From Bradyrhizobium vignae (lineage in GTDB: Bacteria; Pseudomonadota; Alphaproteobacteria; Rhizobiales; Xanthobacteraceae): DNA of 64,000 nucleotides. The translations under genes and the position numbers were made by a program. The notes under the pieces are model-generated. The model saw only the letters and a list, made by a program, of their open reading frames with translations. It made no database searches and was not told where the DNA came from. The stretch is from the NCBI RefSeq assembly GCF_004114425.1, contig NZ_RDQF01000026.1, positions 1-64,000 of the forward strand, read 5' to 3'. Positions 53,750 to 61,553 of the stretch are shown here, piece after piece. How positions within the stretch are numbered: the first letter of the stretch is position 1; every line of letters begins with the position of its first letter.

Positions 53750-54418
53750 ATGCCCGCAACGCCCGTCTACATCATCTGCTCGCCCCGCCCGCAGGTCGGT
53801 AAGACCCTGCTGGCGCGGCTGCTCGCCGAATTCCTGCTGCTCAAGAACGGCAATGTCGCGGCCTTCGACGTCAACCTGAAGGAGCCGTCGCTGCTGGACT
53901 ACCTGCCTGGCATCACCGAGACCGCCGACGTGACCGACACCTACGGCAAGATGCAGCTGATGGACCGCGTCATCGTCGATGACGGCCTCGCCAAGGTGAT
54001 CGATCTCGGCTTCCATGCCTTCGACGAATTCTTCAAGATGACCGAGGAGATCGGCCTTCTGAAGGAAGCCGCACGCCGCCACGTCGCGCCGCAGATCCTG
54101 TTCGTCGCGGACACAGACCGCGTCTCGGCCCGCGCCCACGAGATGCTGCGCGGGCAGATCCCGCGGATGAATCTGATCACGGTCGACAACGAATATGTCG
54201 TGCGCGGCGAATTGCCGGCCGCGATGGAAGGCGGCCGGCTGTTCCGCTTACCGGCGCTGCCCGGCTTCCTCAAAACCTATATCGACCGGCTGACCTTCTC
54301 CTTCACCGGCTATCTGCGCCAGGAGAAGGACTCTTCCACCGAGCTGCACCAATGGACCCGGCGGAATTACATCGCCTTCCGGGAGCTCGAGCTCAGCCTG
54401 ATCCTGCAACGATCGTAG
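53750..54418 (+). CDS. ParA-like P-loop protein, divergent copy 2 lacking signature Lys
   Basis: A 222-residue P-loop protein, paralogous to the preceding gene. Its P-loop reads SPRPQVGKTLLA (Lys18), with Arg13 in place of the ParA signature lysine and Pro-Gln in place of Gly-Gly. Asp40 of Walker A' (AAFDVNLK) and VIDLGFH (residues 83-89) align exactly with copy 1. Conserved ITE at 55-57. No clear ribosome site before the ATG, so it may depend on the upstream gene (62-base gap). It may be a regulatory partner that dimerises with copy 1. No family name recognised. Confidence 0.8.
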   Translation: MPATPVYIICSPRPQVGKTLLARLLAEFLLLKNGNVAAFDVNLKEPSLLDYLPGITETADVTDTYGKMQLMDRVIVDDGLAKVIDLGFHAFDEFFKMTEEIGLLKEAARRHVAPQILFVADTDRVSARAHEMLRGQIPRMNLITVDNEYVVRGELPAAMEGGRLFRLPALPGFLKTYIDRLTFSFTGYLRQEKDSSTELHQWTRRNYIAFRELELSLILQRS

Positions 54419-54533
54419 GCTTCTTGGGCCGCCGACTTGGTGCCCATCTTTCCCGACCACGGTCGACCACGGGGAGAGGTGAACCGAGGCCGCAGCCAAT
54501 GGCGTTATAAGACGGACTGTATTTCTTGTCCGC

Positions 54534-55073
54534 TCAATGCCCCTCGAACGTCATCAGCGTGCGCACCGGCACGTCCATGGCGCGCAGCTTGGTGGCGCCG
54601 CCGAGCTCGGGCAGGTCGATGATGAAGCAGGCGGCGACGACGTTGGCGCCGATCTGGCGCAGCAGCTTCACCGCGCCTTCGGCGGTGCCGCCGGTGGCGA
54701 TGAGGTCGTCGACCAGGATCACGCGCTCGCCGGGCTGGATGGCGTCGACATGCATCTCCATCTCGTCGATGCCGTATTCGAGAGAATAGGCGATGCGCAC
54801 GGTGGTGTGCGGCAGCTTGCCTTTCTTGCGGATCGGCACGAAGCCGGCCGAGAGCTGGTGCGCCACCGCCCCGCCGATGATGAAGCCGCGGGCTTCCATG
54901 CCGGCGACCTTGTCGATCTTGTTGCCGGCCCAGGGATTGACGAGCTCGTCCACGGCGCGGCGGAACGCGCGGGCATCCGCAAGCAGGGTCGTGATATCGC
55001 GGAACATGATCCCGGGCTTCGGATAGTCCGGGATGGTGCGGACGCTCGCCTTGATGTCGTGGTCAAAGGTCAT
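54534..55073 (-). CDS. apt: Adenine phosphoribosyltransferase
   Basis: Purine salvage enzyme: adenine + PRPP to AMP + diphosphate. The 179-residue protein (KASVRTIPDYPKPGIMFRDITTLLADARAFRRAVDEL) has the PRPP-binding motif GERVILVDDLIATGGTAEGAVKLLRQIGA and the adenine-specific start. All expected blocks are present. It is a single gene on the minus strand, downstream of the family-2 repeat at 55099-55213. Confidence 0.96.
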   Translation of the reverse strand: MTFDHDIKASVRTIPDYPKPGIMFRDITTLLADARAFRRAVDELVNPWAGNKIDKVAGMEARGFIIGGAVAHQLSAGFVPIRKKGKLPHTTVRIAYSLEYGIDEMEMHVDAIQPGERVILVDDLIATGGTAEGAVKLLRQIGANVVAACFIIDLPELGGATKLRAMDVPVRTLMTFEGH

Positions 55074-55098
55074 GGTTATCTCGCTCTGGCTTCTCCAC

Positions 55099-55213
55099 CG
55101 TCATTGCGAGCGAAGCGAAGCAATCCAGTTCTTCTCCGCGGCAGCAGTCTGGATTGCTTCGTCGCCAGCGCAAAATTGCTTCGCAATTTTGTCGCGGGCT
55201 CCTCGCAATGACG
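55099..55213. repeat. Palindromic intergenic repeat, family 2
   Basis: CGTCATTGCGAGCGAAGCG and AAGCAATCCAG mirror TCTGGATTGCTTCGTCGC and CTCCTCGCAATGACG. The right arm carries an extra inserted hairpin: CAAAATTGC pairs with GCAATTTTG. Confidence 0.9.
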
Positions 55214-55221
55214 ACACTCAT

Positions 55222-57387
55222 TCAATTCGTCCCAGCATCCAGCCGGAACGCATTCTCGACAATACGCAAGCCCACCTCGTTGCCCAGCGACATCAGCGAT
55301 TCCGGATGGAATTGCACGCCGGCGACCGGCAGGGTCTTGTGCTCGAGCGCCATGGCGACGCCGTCTTCGGTGCTGGCGGTGACGGACAACACCTCCGGCA
55401 TGCTATCGCGCTCGACGAAGAGCGAGTGATAACGGCCGATGACGATCTCGTTCGGCAGGTTGCGCATCAGGCGCCCGCCGCGCACCTGGACCCGCGAGGG
55501 CCGGCCGTGGGCGGGATGGCTGAGTTGGCCGAGCTCGCCGCCGAAATATTCACCGATGGCCTGCACGCCGAGGCAGACGCCGAACACCGGCAGCTTCTGC
55601 TCCAGCGCCGCATCGATGGTCTTCTTGATCCCGAAGTCCTCAGGACGTCCGGGACCGGGCGAGAGCACCAGCAAATCCCACCTCTTCTGCTTGAGCATGT
55701 CGAGCGCATGCACATAGCGGACCACGGTGACGCTGGCGCCGACCTGGCGGAAATAGTCGGCGAGCATATGGACAAAGCTGTCGTCGTGATCGATCAGCAG
55801 CACCTGCTTGCCCGAACCGGTGGCATCGGGCGCGAAGGTCGACAGCGGCTTCGGCGGATCGCCGCGCAGCGCCTGGAACAGTGCAGCCGCCTTGACCTGG
55901 CACTCGCGGTCTTCCGCGGCGGGATCGGAGTCGAACAGGCAGGTGGCGCCGACGCGCACCTCTGCGAGGCCATCCTTCATGCGGATGGTGCGGATGGTGA
56001 GGCCGGTGTTGATGCTGCCGTCGAAATTCACCGCGCCGATTGCACCGGCATACCAACGCCGCGGCGAGCGTTCGTGATCCTCGACAAACTGCATTGCCCA
56101 GAGCTTCGGCGCGCCGGTCACGGTCACCGCCCAGGCATGGGTGAGGAAGGCGTCGAGCGCGTCGAAGCCGGGACGCAACATGCCTTCGACGTGATCGACG
56201 GTGTGAAAGAGCTTTGAGTAGGTCTCGATCTGGCGGCGCGCCAGCACCTTGATGGTGCCGGGCACGCAAACGCGTGCCTTGTCGTTGCGGTCGACGTCGG
56301 TGCACATGTTGAGCTCGAACTCGTCCTTCTCCGAGTTCAGGAGCTGGCGGATCTGCTCGGCATCGCCGATCGCATCGGTGCCGCGTGCGATCGTGCCCGA
56401 GATCGGGCAGGTCTCTACGCGGCGGCCGTCCGAGCGCACGAACATCTCGGGCGAAGCCGAGACGAGAAACTCGCCCTCGCCGAGATTCATCAGCGCGCCA
56501 TAGGGCGACGGATTGATGACGCAGAGGCGCTGGAACACTTCGGCCGGCGAGCGGTCGCAGGGCTCGGCGAACAGCTGGCCCGGCACCGCCTCGAACAGAT
56601 CGCCCCGCGCGAAGGCTGCGCGCGCGGTCTCGACGGTGGCCTGATATTCGCCGGGGGCGTGATCGGCAAAGCCCTGGCGCGGTGTCTTCAGATATGGGCT
56701 GTCGGCGGTCTCGCGCGGCAGGCCTTCCGTCGATTTGCCCTTCCAGGCGAAGTCGTAGGAGAGCACCACGCCACGGCCGGTGGCGCGGTCATAGGCAAGC
56801 AGGCGGTCGGGCACGTACAGCACGATGTCGCGCTGGTCGGCCTCGCGCGGGCGCTTCTGCACGAGGTCCTCGATCTGGAACACGAGGTCGTAGGCGAAGG
56901 CACCGAACAGGCCGAGCAGACCGTCATCATTGGCGGAGAAGGCAGCGACGAGGTCGCGCACCAGCGACATCACGCTGGCGCGGCGGGTGCGCTGGTCCTC
57001 CTCGACCGGGGCATCGCCGCGGATGATGTGACCGGCAAGGCGCGTCGCCGACTTCTCAGAGATCACCACGCAGGGCTCGCGCAGGACGTCGGCGAGGAAG
57101 GCGATCAGCACCTGCCCGCGTGCGTTCAGCGCTTCCAGCTTGAAATTGACCCCAGCGGTCTCGAGCCTGAGGGGTGGATCGGAGAAGCCGAGGTCAAAAC
57201 TTTCGTAGCGGCCAGGCACGGTCGTGCCCGAGGACAGCACCACGCCGCGGCGGCGGTCGAGCAGGCTGACGAGATCGTCGAGCCTGTTGGCGCCGCCGGT
57301 GAATTGCTCGGCCACGCGCGTGATCGCAAGACCCGCGCGGGTCGCGTACTCACTTCTGGCCGGAAGGGCAAAGACGGTCCTGTTCAT
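55222..57387 (-). CDS. trpE: Anthranilate synthase, fused TrpE(G)
   Basis: First committed step of tryptophan synthesis: chorismate + glutamine to anthranilate. The 721-residue protein fuses the TrpE synthase (residues 1 to about 510, with PYGALMNLGEGEFLVSASPEMFVRSDGRRVETCPISGTIARG and the NFDGSINTGLTIRTIRMKDG stretch) to the TrpG amidotransferase (from about 520: VLLIDHDDSFVHMLADYFRQVGA, LSPGPGRPEDFGI, nucleophile elbow FGVCLGVQAIGEYFGG with the catalytic Cys, and GVQFHPES). Such fusions are typical of rhizobia. It is preceded by a Trp-Trp leader peptide and an attenuator-like structure (57451-57562). Confidence 0.96.
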   Translation of the reverse strand: MNRTVFALPARSEYATRAGLAITRVAEQFTGGANRLDDLVSLLDRRRGVVLSSGTTVPGRYESFDLGFSDPPLRLETAGVNFKLEALNARGQVLIAFLADVLREPCVVISEKSATRLAGHIIRGDAPVEEDQRTRRASVMSLVRDLVAAFSANDDGLLGLFGAFAYDLVFQIEDLVQKRPREADQRDIVLYVPDRLLAYDRATGRGVVLSYDFAWKGKSTEGLPRETADSPYLKTPRQGFADHAPGEYQATVETARAAFARGDLFEAVPGQLFAEPCDRSPAEVFQRLCVINPSPYGALMNLGEGEFLVSASPEMFVRSDGRRVETCPISGTIARGTDAIGDAEQIRQLLNSEKDEFELNMCTDVDRNDKARVCVPGTIKVLARRQIETYSKLFHTVDHVEGMLRPGFDALDAFLTHAWAVTVTGAPKLWAMQFVEDHERSPRRWYAGAIGAVNFDGSINTGLTIRTIRMKDGLAEVRVGATCLFDSDPAAEDRECQVKAAALFQALRGDPPKPLSTFAPDATGSGKQVLLIDHDDSFVHMLADYFRQVGASVTVVRYVHALDMLKQKRWDLLVLSPGPGRPEDFGIKKTIDAALEQKLPVFGVCLGVQAIGEYFGGELGQLSHPAHGRPSRVQVRGGRLMRNLPNEIVIGRYHSLFVERDSMPEVLSVTASTEDGVAMALEHKTLPVAGVQFHPESLMSLGNEVGLRIVENAFRLDAGTN

Positions 57388-57450
57388 GTGATCCTCTTGG
57401 GGTCCTCTTACGAGACTTGCCGAGGGAACGCCACACAGGACAAACGATCA

Positions 57451-57524
57451 GGCCGCCGCGCTGTGCTGGCGACCTTCGACGATTTTGGGAAAAGAAATCG
57501 CACCGGCCACCTCGTCAGGAGGTG
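57451..57524 (-). promoter_or_regulatory. trp attenuator structure of trpE(G)
   Basis: Mutually exclusive pairings are visible on the minus strand: segment 1 CACCTC (57519-57524) with segment 2 GAGGTG (57508-57513); segment 2 GGTGGCC (57505-57511) with segment 3 GGTCGCC (57468-57474), all seven pairs with two G-U; segment 3 with segment 4 GGCGGCC (57451-57457), followed by TGATCGTTTG. Segment 1 overlaps the leader stop, two codons after the Trp pair. This is the classic leader/antiterminator/terminator layout, but the T-tract is short. Confidence 0.65.
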
Positions 57525-57562
57525 CGCCACCAAAGACGGGCTGGGCGGACGGCGGTGCTCAT
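57515..57562 (-). CDS. trpL: trp leader peptide with two tandem Trp codons
   Basis: A 15-codon frame, MSTAVRPARLWWRTS, starts at 57562 with GGTGAG about nine bases upstream and ends at 57515. Codons 11-12 are both TGG. It lies 128 bases before trpE(G) and its end overlaps the first arm of the attenuator. Rhizobial trpE(G) genes are known to be attenuated this way (Sinorhizobium leader has three Trp). Stalled ribosomes at low Trp should favour the antiterminator. Confidence 0.8.
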   Translation of the reverse strand: MSTAVRPARLWWRTS

Positions 57563-57613
57563 GGGGCGGATACTCACCATGGCGCGGGGGCGGCGTCAAG
57601 GGTGAGGCACGAT

Positions 57614-57675
57614 GGAGCGCAGCGTAATCCGGGGCTCGCGCCCAATTGGAAAGTCCCCGGATTGCGCTGCGCTCC
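57614..57675. repeat. Long inverted repeat between trpL and the dienelactone hydrolase
   Basis: The 21-base arms 57614-57634 and 57655-57675 (GGAGCGCAGCG... and ...CGCTGCGCTCC) are inverted copies with one mismatch and a 20-base spacer. It can act as the 3' end of the region upstream of trpL. Other bases of the 305-base gap belong to the leader or show nothing. Confidence 0.85.
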
Positions 57676-57692
57676 GTCCGCGCTACGAGCGA

Positions 57693-58367
57693 TTACCCCA
57701 GATGCTTCCGGAAAAACTCCGTCGCCCGGCCCCAGGCGAGCTCGGCGGCTTCACGGTCGTGCACGGCCTGGCGCTGCTCGTTGACGAAGGCGTGCTCGGC
57801 ATCATAGCGGAACAGCTCCAGTGACTTGCCGGCAGCCTTCATGGCCTTCTCGAAGCCGCTGACCAACTCCGGCGTGCACCAATCGTCCTTATTGGCGAAA
57901 TGGGCCTGGAGCGGAATCTTGACGTCCGCAGGCTTGGCCGCCTGCTCCGGCGGAATGCCGTAGAACACGACGCCGGCCGCGAGCTCCGGGATCTTGGTCG
58001 CACCGATGATGGTCACGGCGCCGCCGAGGCAGAACCCGGTCAGCCCGACCTTGGCGCCATTGCGTGACAGATATTGCGTGGCACCGCGCACGGTTTGCGT
58101 GGTCGCGTCCATGAAGTCGAGCGAGTTCATCTCCTTGTTGGCGCTCTCCGTGTCGTGATAGGGCACCACCTTGCCCTTGTAGAGATCGGGCGCCAGCGCA
58201 TCGAAACCCGCGAGCGCAAAGCGGTCGCACAGGCCCTTGATCTGGTCCGACAGGCCCCACCATTCCTGGATCACGACCACGCCCGGCGCATTGCCGCGCG
58301 CGGCATTGGCGAGATAGCCCGAGGCGTCCTTGCCGTCCGGGCGCTTGAAGGTGATGGTGGTTCCCAT
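57693..58367 (-). CDS. Dienelactone hydrolase family protein
   Basis: A 224-residue alpha/beta hydrolase of the dienelactone hydrolase family: GVVVIQEWWGLSDQIKGLCDRFALAGFDALAPDLYKGKVV, the cysteine nucleophile elbow GLTGFCLGGAVTIIGA (Cys instead of Ser), and a His in LFRYDAEHAFVNEQRQ. These enzymes open dienelactones or act on other esters; the substrate cannot be fixed. The N-terminus MGTTITFKRPDGKDASGYLA is complete. Single gene. Confidence 0.93.
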   Translation of the reverse strand: MGTTITFKRPDGKDASGYLANAARGNAPGVVVIQEWWGLSDQIKGLCDRFALAGFDALAPDLYKGKVVPYHDTESANKEMNSLDFMDATTQTVRGATQYLSRNGAKVGLTGFCLGGAVTIIGATKIPELAAGVVFYGIPPEQAAKPADVKIPLQAHFANKDDWCTPELVSGFEKAMKAAGKSLELFRYDAEHAFVNEQRQAVHDREAAELAWGRATEFFRKHLG

Positions 58368-58444
58368 GGTGTCCTCCGGTGAGATTTGGGGGAGCGGTTG
58401 AGGTTATTGTGGCGGCTAGGCGGGCGCGACGCAATCCACACTCC

Positions 58445-58547
58445 CGTCATTCCGGAGCGGTGCGCAGCACCGAACCCGGAATCTCGAGATTCTCAGGTGC
58501 ACAATCGCGCACCATAGTTCGCGCTTTCGCGCGCCCCGGAATGACGG
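58445..58547. repeat. Palindromic intergenic repeat, family 1
   Basis: CGTCATTCCGGAGCGGTGCG and CGAACCCGGAATCTCGAG mirror GTTCGCGCTTTCGCGC and GCCCCGGAATGACGG. Nearly identical internally to the copy at 7372-7488. Confidence 0.92.
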
Positions 58548-58561
58548 CGAGTTGCGTCAAC

Positions 58562-58587
58562 AAAAAAGCCCCCTGCGGGGGCTTTTT
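58562..58587 (-). terminator. Bidirectional terminator after fbcH
   Basis: Six A (58562-58567), GCCCCC (58568-58573), TGC, GGGGGC (58577-58582), five T (58583-58587). It lies 23 bases past the fbcH stop and works on paper in both directions. Confidence 0.92.
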
Positions 58588-58609
58588 CATTCATCGAGTC
58601 TCGCGCCGC

Positions 58610-60682
58610 TCAGTGCGAGGCGGCCCAGACCTTCTTCTTGGTGAAGTACATCAGGCCCGCGAAGATGATCAGGAACACGAACACCTGGAAACCGAGGCGC
58701 TTGCGCGCTTCCATGTGCGGTTCGGCGGTCCACATCAGGAACGTGGTGACGTCCTTGGCGTACTGCGCGACCGTGGTCGGTGAGCCATCGTCATAGGTCA
58801 CCTGGCCATCGCTGAGCGGCTTCGGCATCTTGATGGCATGGCCCGGGAAGTACTTGTTGTAGTACGAGCCCTCCGGGATGGTGACGCCCTCCGGCACCTT
58901 CTCCTCGAAGCCCTGAAGCACCGCCGCGACGTAGTCCGGGCCCTGCTCCTGGTACTGGGTGAAGAAGTCGAAGACGAACCAGGGGAAGCCGCGCTTATAG
59001 GAGCGCGCCTTGGTGATCAGGGACAGGTCGGGCGGCGCCGCACCGCCGTTCGCGGCACGCGCAGCCTGCTCGTTCGGGAACGGCGAGGGGAAATAGTCCG
59101 CCGGCCGGCCCGGACGCTCGAACATGTCGCCCGCATCGTTCGGACCGTCCTTGATCTTGTAGTCCGATGCGAAGGCCGTCGCCTGCGCCACCGAATAGCC
59201 GGGCCCGCCGGGCTCGGCGAGGTTGCGGAAGGCGACATAGGACAGGCCGTGGCAGCTGGCGCAGACCTCCTTATAGACCTTCAGGCCGCGCTGCAGCGCG
59301 CCGCGATCAAACTTACCGAAAGGGCCCGAGAACGACCATTTGTTGGCCGGCGGGTTGTCGCCGCCTTCAGACGCCTTCGCGCTGTCGATCGAGCCCGCGA
59401 ACAATGATCCTGCGAGCGCGAGCACGATCGCGGTCGAGACCATCGGTGTCGATCGGCTGCCGGTCTTGGCGAGCACCGCATCAGAGATCGAGTTCGGCAC
59501 CGGCCGCGGCTTCTCGATGCGCGCGAGCAGCGGCAGCACGATCAGGAAGTAGGCGAAGTAGCAGACCGTCAGGACCCGGCCGGCGACGACGTAGATGCCT
59601 TCCGGCGGCTGGGCGCCGAGATAGCCGAGCAGGATGCAGACCACGACGAAGATCCAGAAGAACTGCTTGGCGAGCGGACGGTACTTCGACGATCTGGTCC
59701 TGGCGCTGTCGAGCCAAGGCAGGAAGCACAGGATGATGATCGCCCCGAACATCGCGACGACGCCCGCGAGCTTGTTCGGGATCGAGCGCAGGATCGCGTA
59801 GAACGGCAGGTAATACCATTCCGGCACGATGTGCGGCGGCGTCACGCCCGGGTTCGCCGGAATGTAGTTGTCGGCGTCGCCGAGATAGTTCGGCATGTAG
59901 AAGATGAACCAGGCGTACAGCAGCATGAAGCAGGCGACGCCGAACATGTCCTTGATGGTCGCGTGCGGCGTGAACGGCACCGTGTCCTTTTCCGTCTTCG
60001 GCTCGACGCCGTCAGGATTGTTCTGGCCGGCGACGTGCAGCGCCCAGACGTGCAGCACGACCACGCCCGCGATCACGAACGGCAGGAGATAGTGCAGCGA
60101 GAAGAAGCGGTTCAGCGTCGGGTTGCCGACCGAATAGCCGCCCCACAGCAGCGTCACGATGCTCTCGCCGACATAGGGAATGGCGGAGAACAGGTTGGTG
60201 ATGACGGTGGCGCCCCAGAAGCTCATCTGACCCCACGGCAGCACGTAGCCCATGAAGCCGGTCGCCATCATCAGGAGGTAGATGATGACGCCGAGGATCC
60301 ACAACACTTCCCGCGGCTCCTTGTACGACCCGTAGTAAAGGCCGCGGAACATGTGGACGTAGACGGCGACGAAGAACATCGAGGCGCCAACCGCGTGCAT
60401 GTTGCGCAGCAGCCAGCCGTAGTTCACGTCACGAACGATCAGCTCGACCGACTTGAAGGCGAGATCGGCTTGCGGCGTGTAGTGCATCGCCAGGACCACG
60501 CCGGTCAGGATCTGCATCGCCAGCATGAAGGAGAGGATGGCGCCGAAGGTCCACCAATAGTTCAGGTTGCGCGGGGTGGGATAGGCGACGAAGGAGGAGT
60601 GGATGAGACCAAAGATCGGCAGACGCCGCTCGATCCATTGCAGGGCCGGATTGCTCGGCTGGTAGTCGGATGGTCCGCTCAT
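58610..60682 (-). CDS. fbcH: Cytochrome b / cytochrome c1 polyprotein of the bc1 complex
   Basis: Precursor of two subunits of ubiquinol-cytochrome c reductase, made as one 690-residue chain and cut after export. Residues 1 to about 425 are cytochrome b, with membrane helices and PEWYYLPFYAIL (Qo site PEWY) and the heme-binding helices (LLRNMHAVGASMFFVAVYVHMFRG). Then an internal signal sequence (STPMVSTAIVLALAGSLFAGSIDSAKA) leads to cytochrome c1 with heme site CASCH (Cys474) and a C-terminal anchor (FLIIFAGLMYFTKKKVW). Start set at MSGPSDYQPSNPAL (60682); the earlier frame lies in the gap and in petA. Fused bc genes are typical of Bradyrhizobium. Confidence 0.97.
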   Translation of the reverse strand: MSGPSDYQPSNPALQWIERRLPIFGLIHSSFVAYPTPRNLNYWWTFGAILSFMLAMQILTGVVLAMHYTPQADLAFKSVELIVRDVNYGWLLRNMHAVGASMFFVAVYVHMFRGLYYGSYKEPREVLWILGVIIYLLMMATGFMGYVLPWGQMSFWGATVITNLFSAIPYVGESIVTLLWGGYSVGNPTLNRFFSLHYLLPFVIAGVVVLHVWALHVAGQNNPDGVEPKTEKDTVPFTPHATIKDMFGVACFMLLYAWFIFYMPNYLGDADNYIPANPGVTPPHIVPEWYYLPFYAILRSIPNKLAGVVAMFGAIIILCFLPWLDSARTRSSKYRPLAKQFFWIFVVVCILLGYLGAQPPEGIYVVAGRVLTVCYFAYFLIVLPLLARIEKPRPVPNSISDAVLAKTGSRSTPMVSTAIVLALAGSLFAGSIDSAKASEGGDNPPANKWSFSGPFGKFDRGALQRGLKVYKEVCASCHGLSYVAFRNLAEPGGPGYSVAQATAFASDYKIKDGPNDAGDMFERPGRPADYFPSPFPNEQAARAANGGAAPPDLSLITKARSYKRGFPWFVFDFFTQYQEQGPDYVAAVLQGFEEKVPEGVTIPEGSYYNKYFPGHAIKMPKPLSDGQVTYDDGSPTTVAQYAKDVTTFLMWTAEPHMEARKRLGFQVFVFLIIFAGLMYFTKKKVWAASH

Positions 60683-60744
60683 GATGCGATCCTGAGGAAA
60701 TAAAACGACGAGACGGCGCGAAGCTTCGGACGATAGTCCGAGGC

Positions 60745-61275
60745 TCAGCCGATCTGGATTTTGGTATCGGAAACGAACTGGTACGGCGGGACCGGCAGGT
60801 TCGCGGGCGCAGGCCCCTGGCGGATGCGGCCGGACGAATCGTACTGCGAACCATGGCAGGGGCAGAAGAACCCGTCGTAATTGCCCTCGTGAGCGATCGG
60901 GATGCAGCCGAGATGGGTGCAGATGCCGATCACGACCAGCCACTGCTCGTGGCCGGACTTGACCCGGGCCTCGTCGGACTGCGGATCGGGCAGGCTCGCC
61001 ACGTTGACGGCGCGCGCCTCGTCGATCTGCTTCTTGGTGCGGTGGCTGATGTAGATCGGCTTGCCGCGCCAGAACACCTTGATGTCCTGGCCTTCCGCAA
61101 TCGGGCTGAGATCGACCTCGATCGGCGCGCCGGCGGCGATGGTCGAGGCATCAGGATTCATTTGGGAGATGAAGGGCCAGAGCGCAGCCGCGCCCCCTAC
61201 TGCTGCAGCTGCCCCCGTTGCAACGAATAAGAAATCACGGCGTGTCGGATGGTCCGCCGAAGACGCTGTCGTCAC
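60745..61275 (-). CDS. petA: Rieske iron-sulfur subunit of the bc1 complex
   Basis: Carries the [2Fe-2S] cluster that takes electrons from ubiquinol to cytochrome c1. The 176-residue protein begins with a twin-arginine-like leader (TRRDFLFVATGAAAAVGGAAALWPFISQMNPDA) that anchors and exports it. The cluster motifs are CTHLGCIP and CPCHGSQYDSSGRIRQGPAPANLPVPPY, complete with both Cys-x-His pairs. It is directly upstream of fbcH (62-base gap) and forms with it the fbcFH operon. Confidence 0.97.
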   Translation of the reverse strand: MTTASSADHPTRRDFLFVATGAAAAVGGAAALWPFISQMNPDASTIAAGAPIEVDLSPIAEGQDIKVFWRGKPIYISHRTKKQIDEARAVNVASLPDPQSDEARVKSGHEQWLVVIGICTHLGCIPIAHEGNYDGFFCPCHGSQYDSSGRIRQGPAPANLPVPPYQFVSDTKIQIG

Positions 61276-61553
61276 GATTCCAACCCTTTCTTCTTATGCG
61301 ACCGGTGGAACCGCTCCGGGGGGCGCCCATGAGGTCCCCGGAAAGGCTGCCGGCGCCCGCGGCCCCCCGCGGCGGCAGAACTTTGCTTGCTCACGCCCAA
61401 ACGGGGAAAACAGCAGTCCAGAATCGTTCTATTGGCACCCTTGCCGGGCGAGCGCAAGCCCGCTATCGGCGCGGGAGCGTGCAATGCACGAATTCCCGGG
61501 GGTGCGATGTTTCATTGAGACATTTTGCGCCCGCAACCAGCCCGCCGCCGCCC

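Noticed and set aside
60683..60943. N-terminal extension of fbcH
   Set aside because: The frame is open but covers the gap and the end of the Rieske gene in another frame; the Arg/Pro-rich sequence is not protein-like, and cytochrome b starts normally at 60682.
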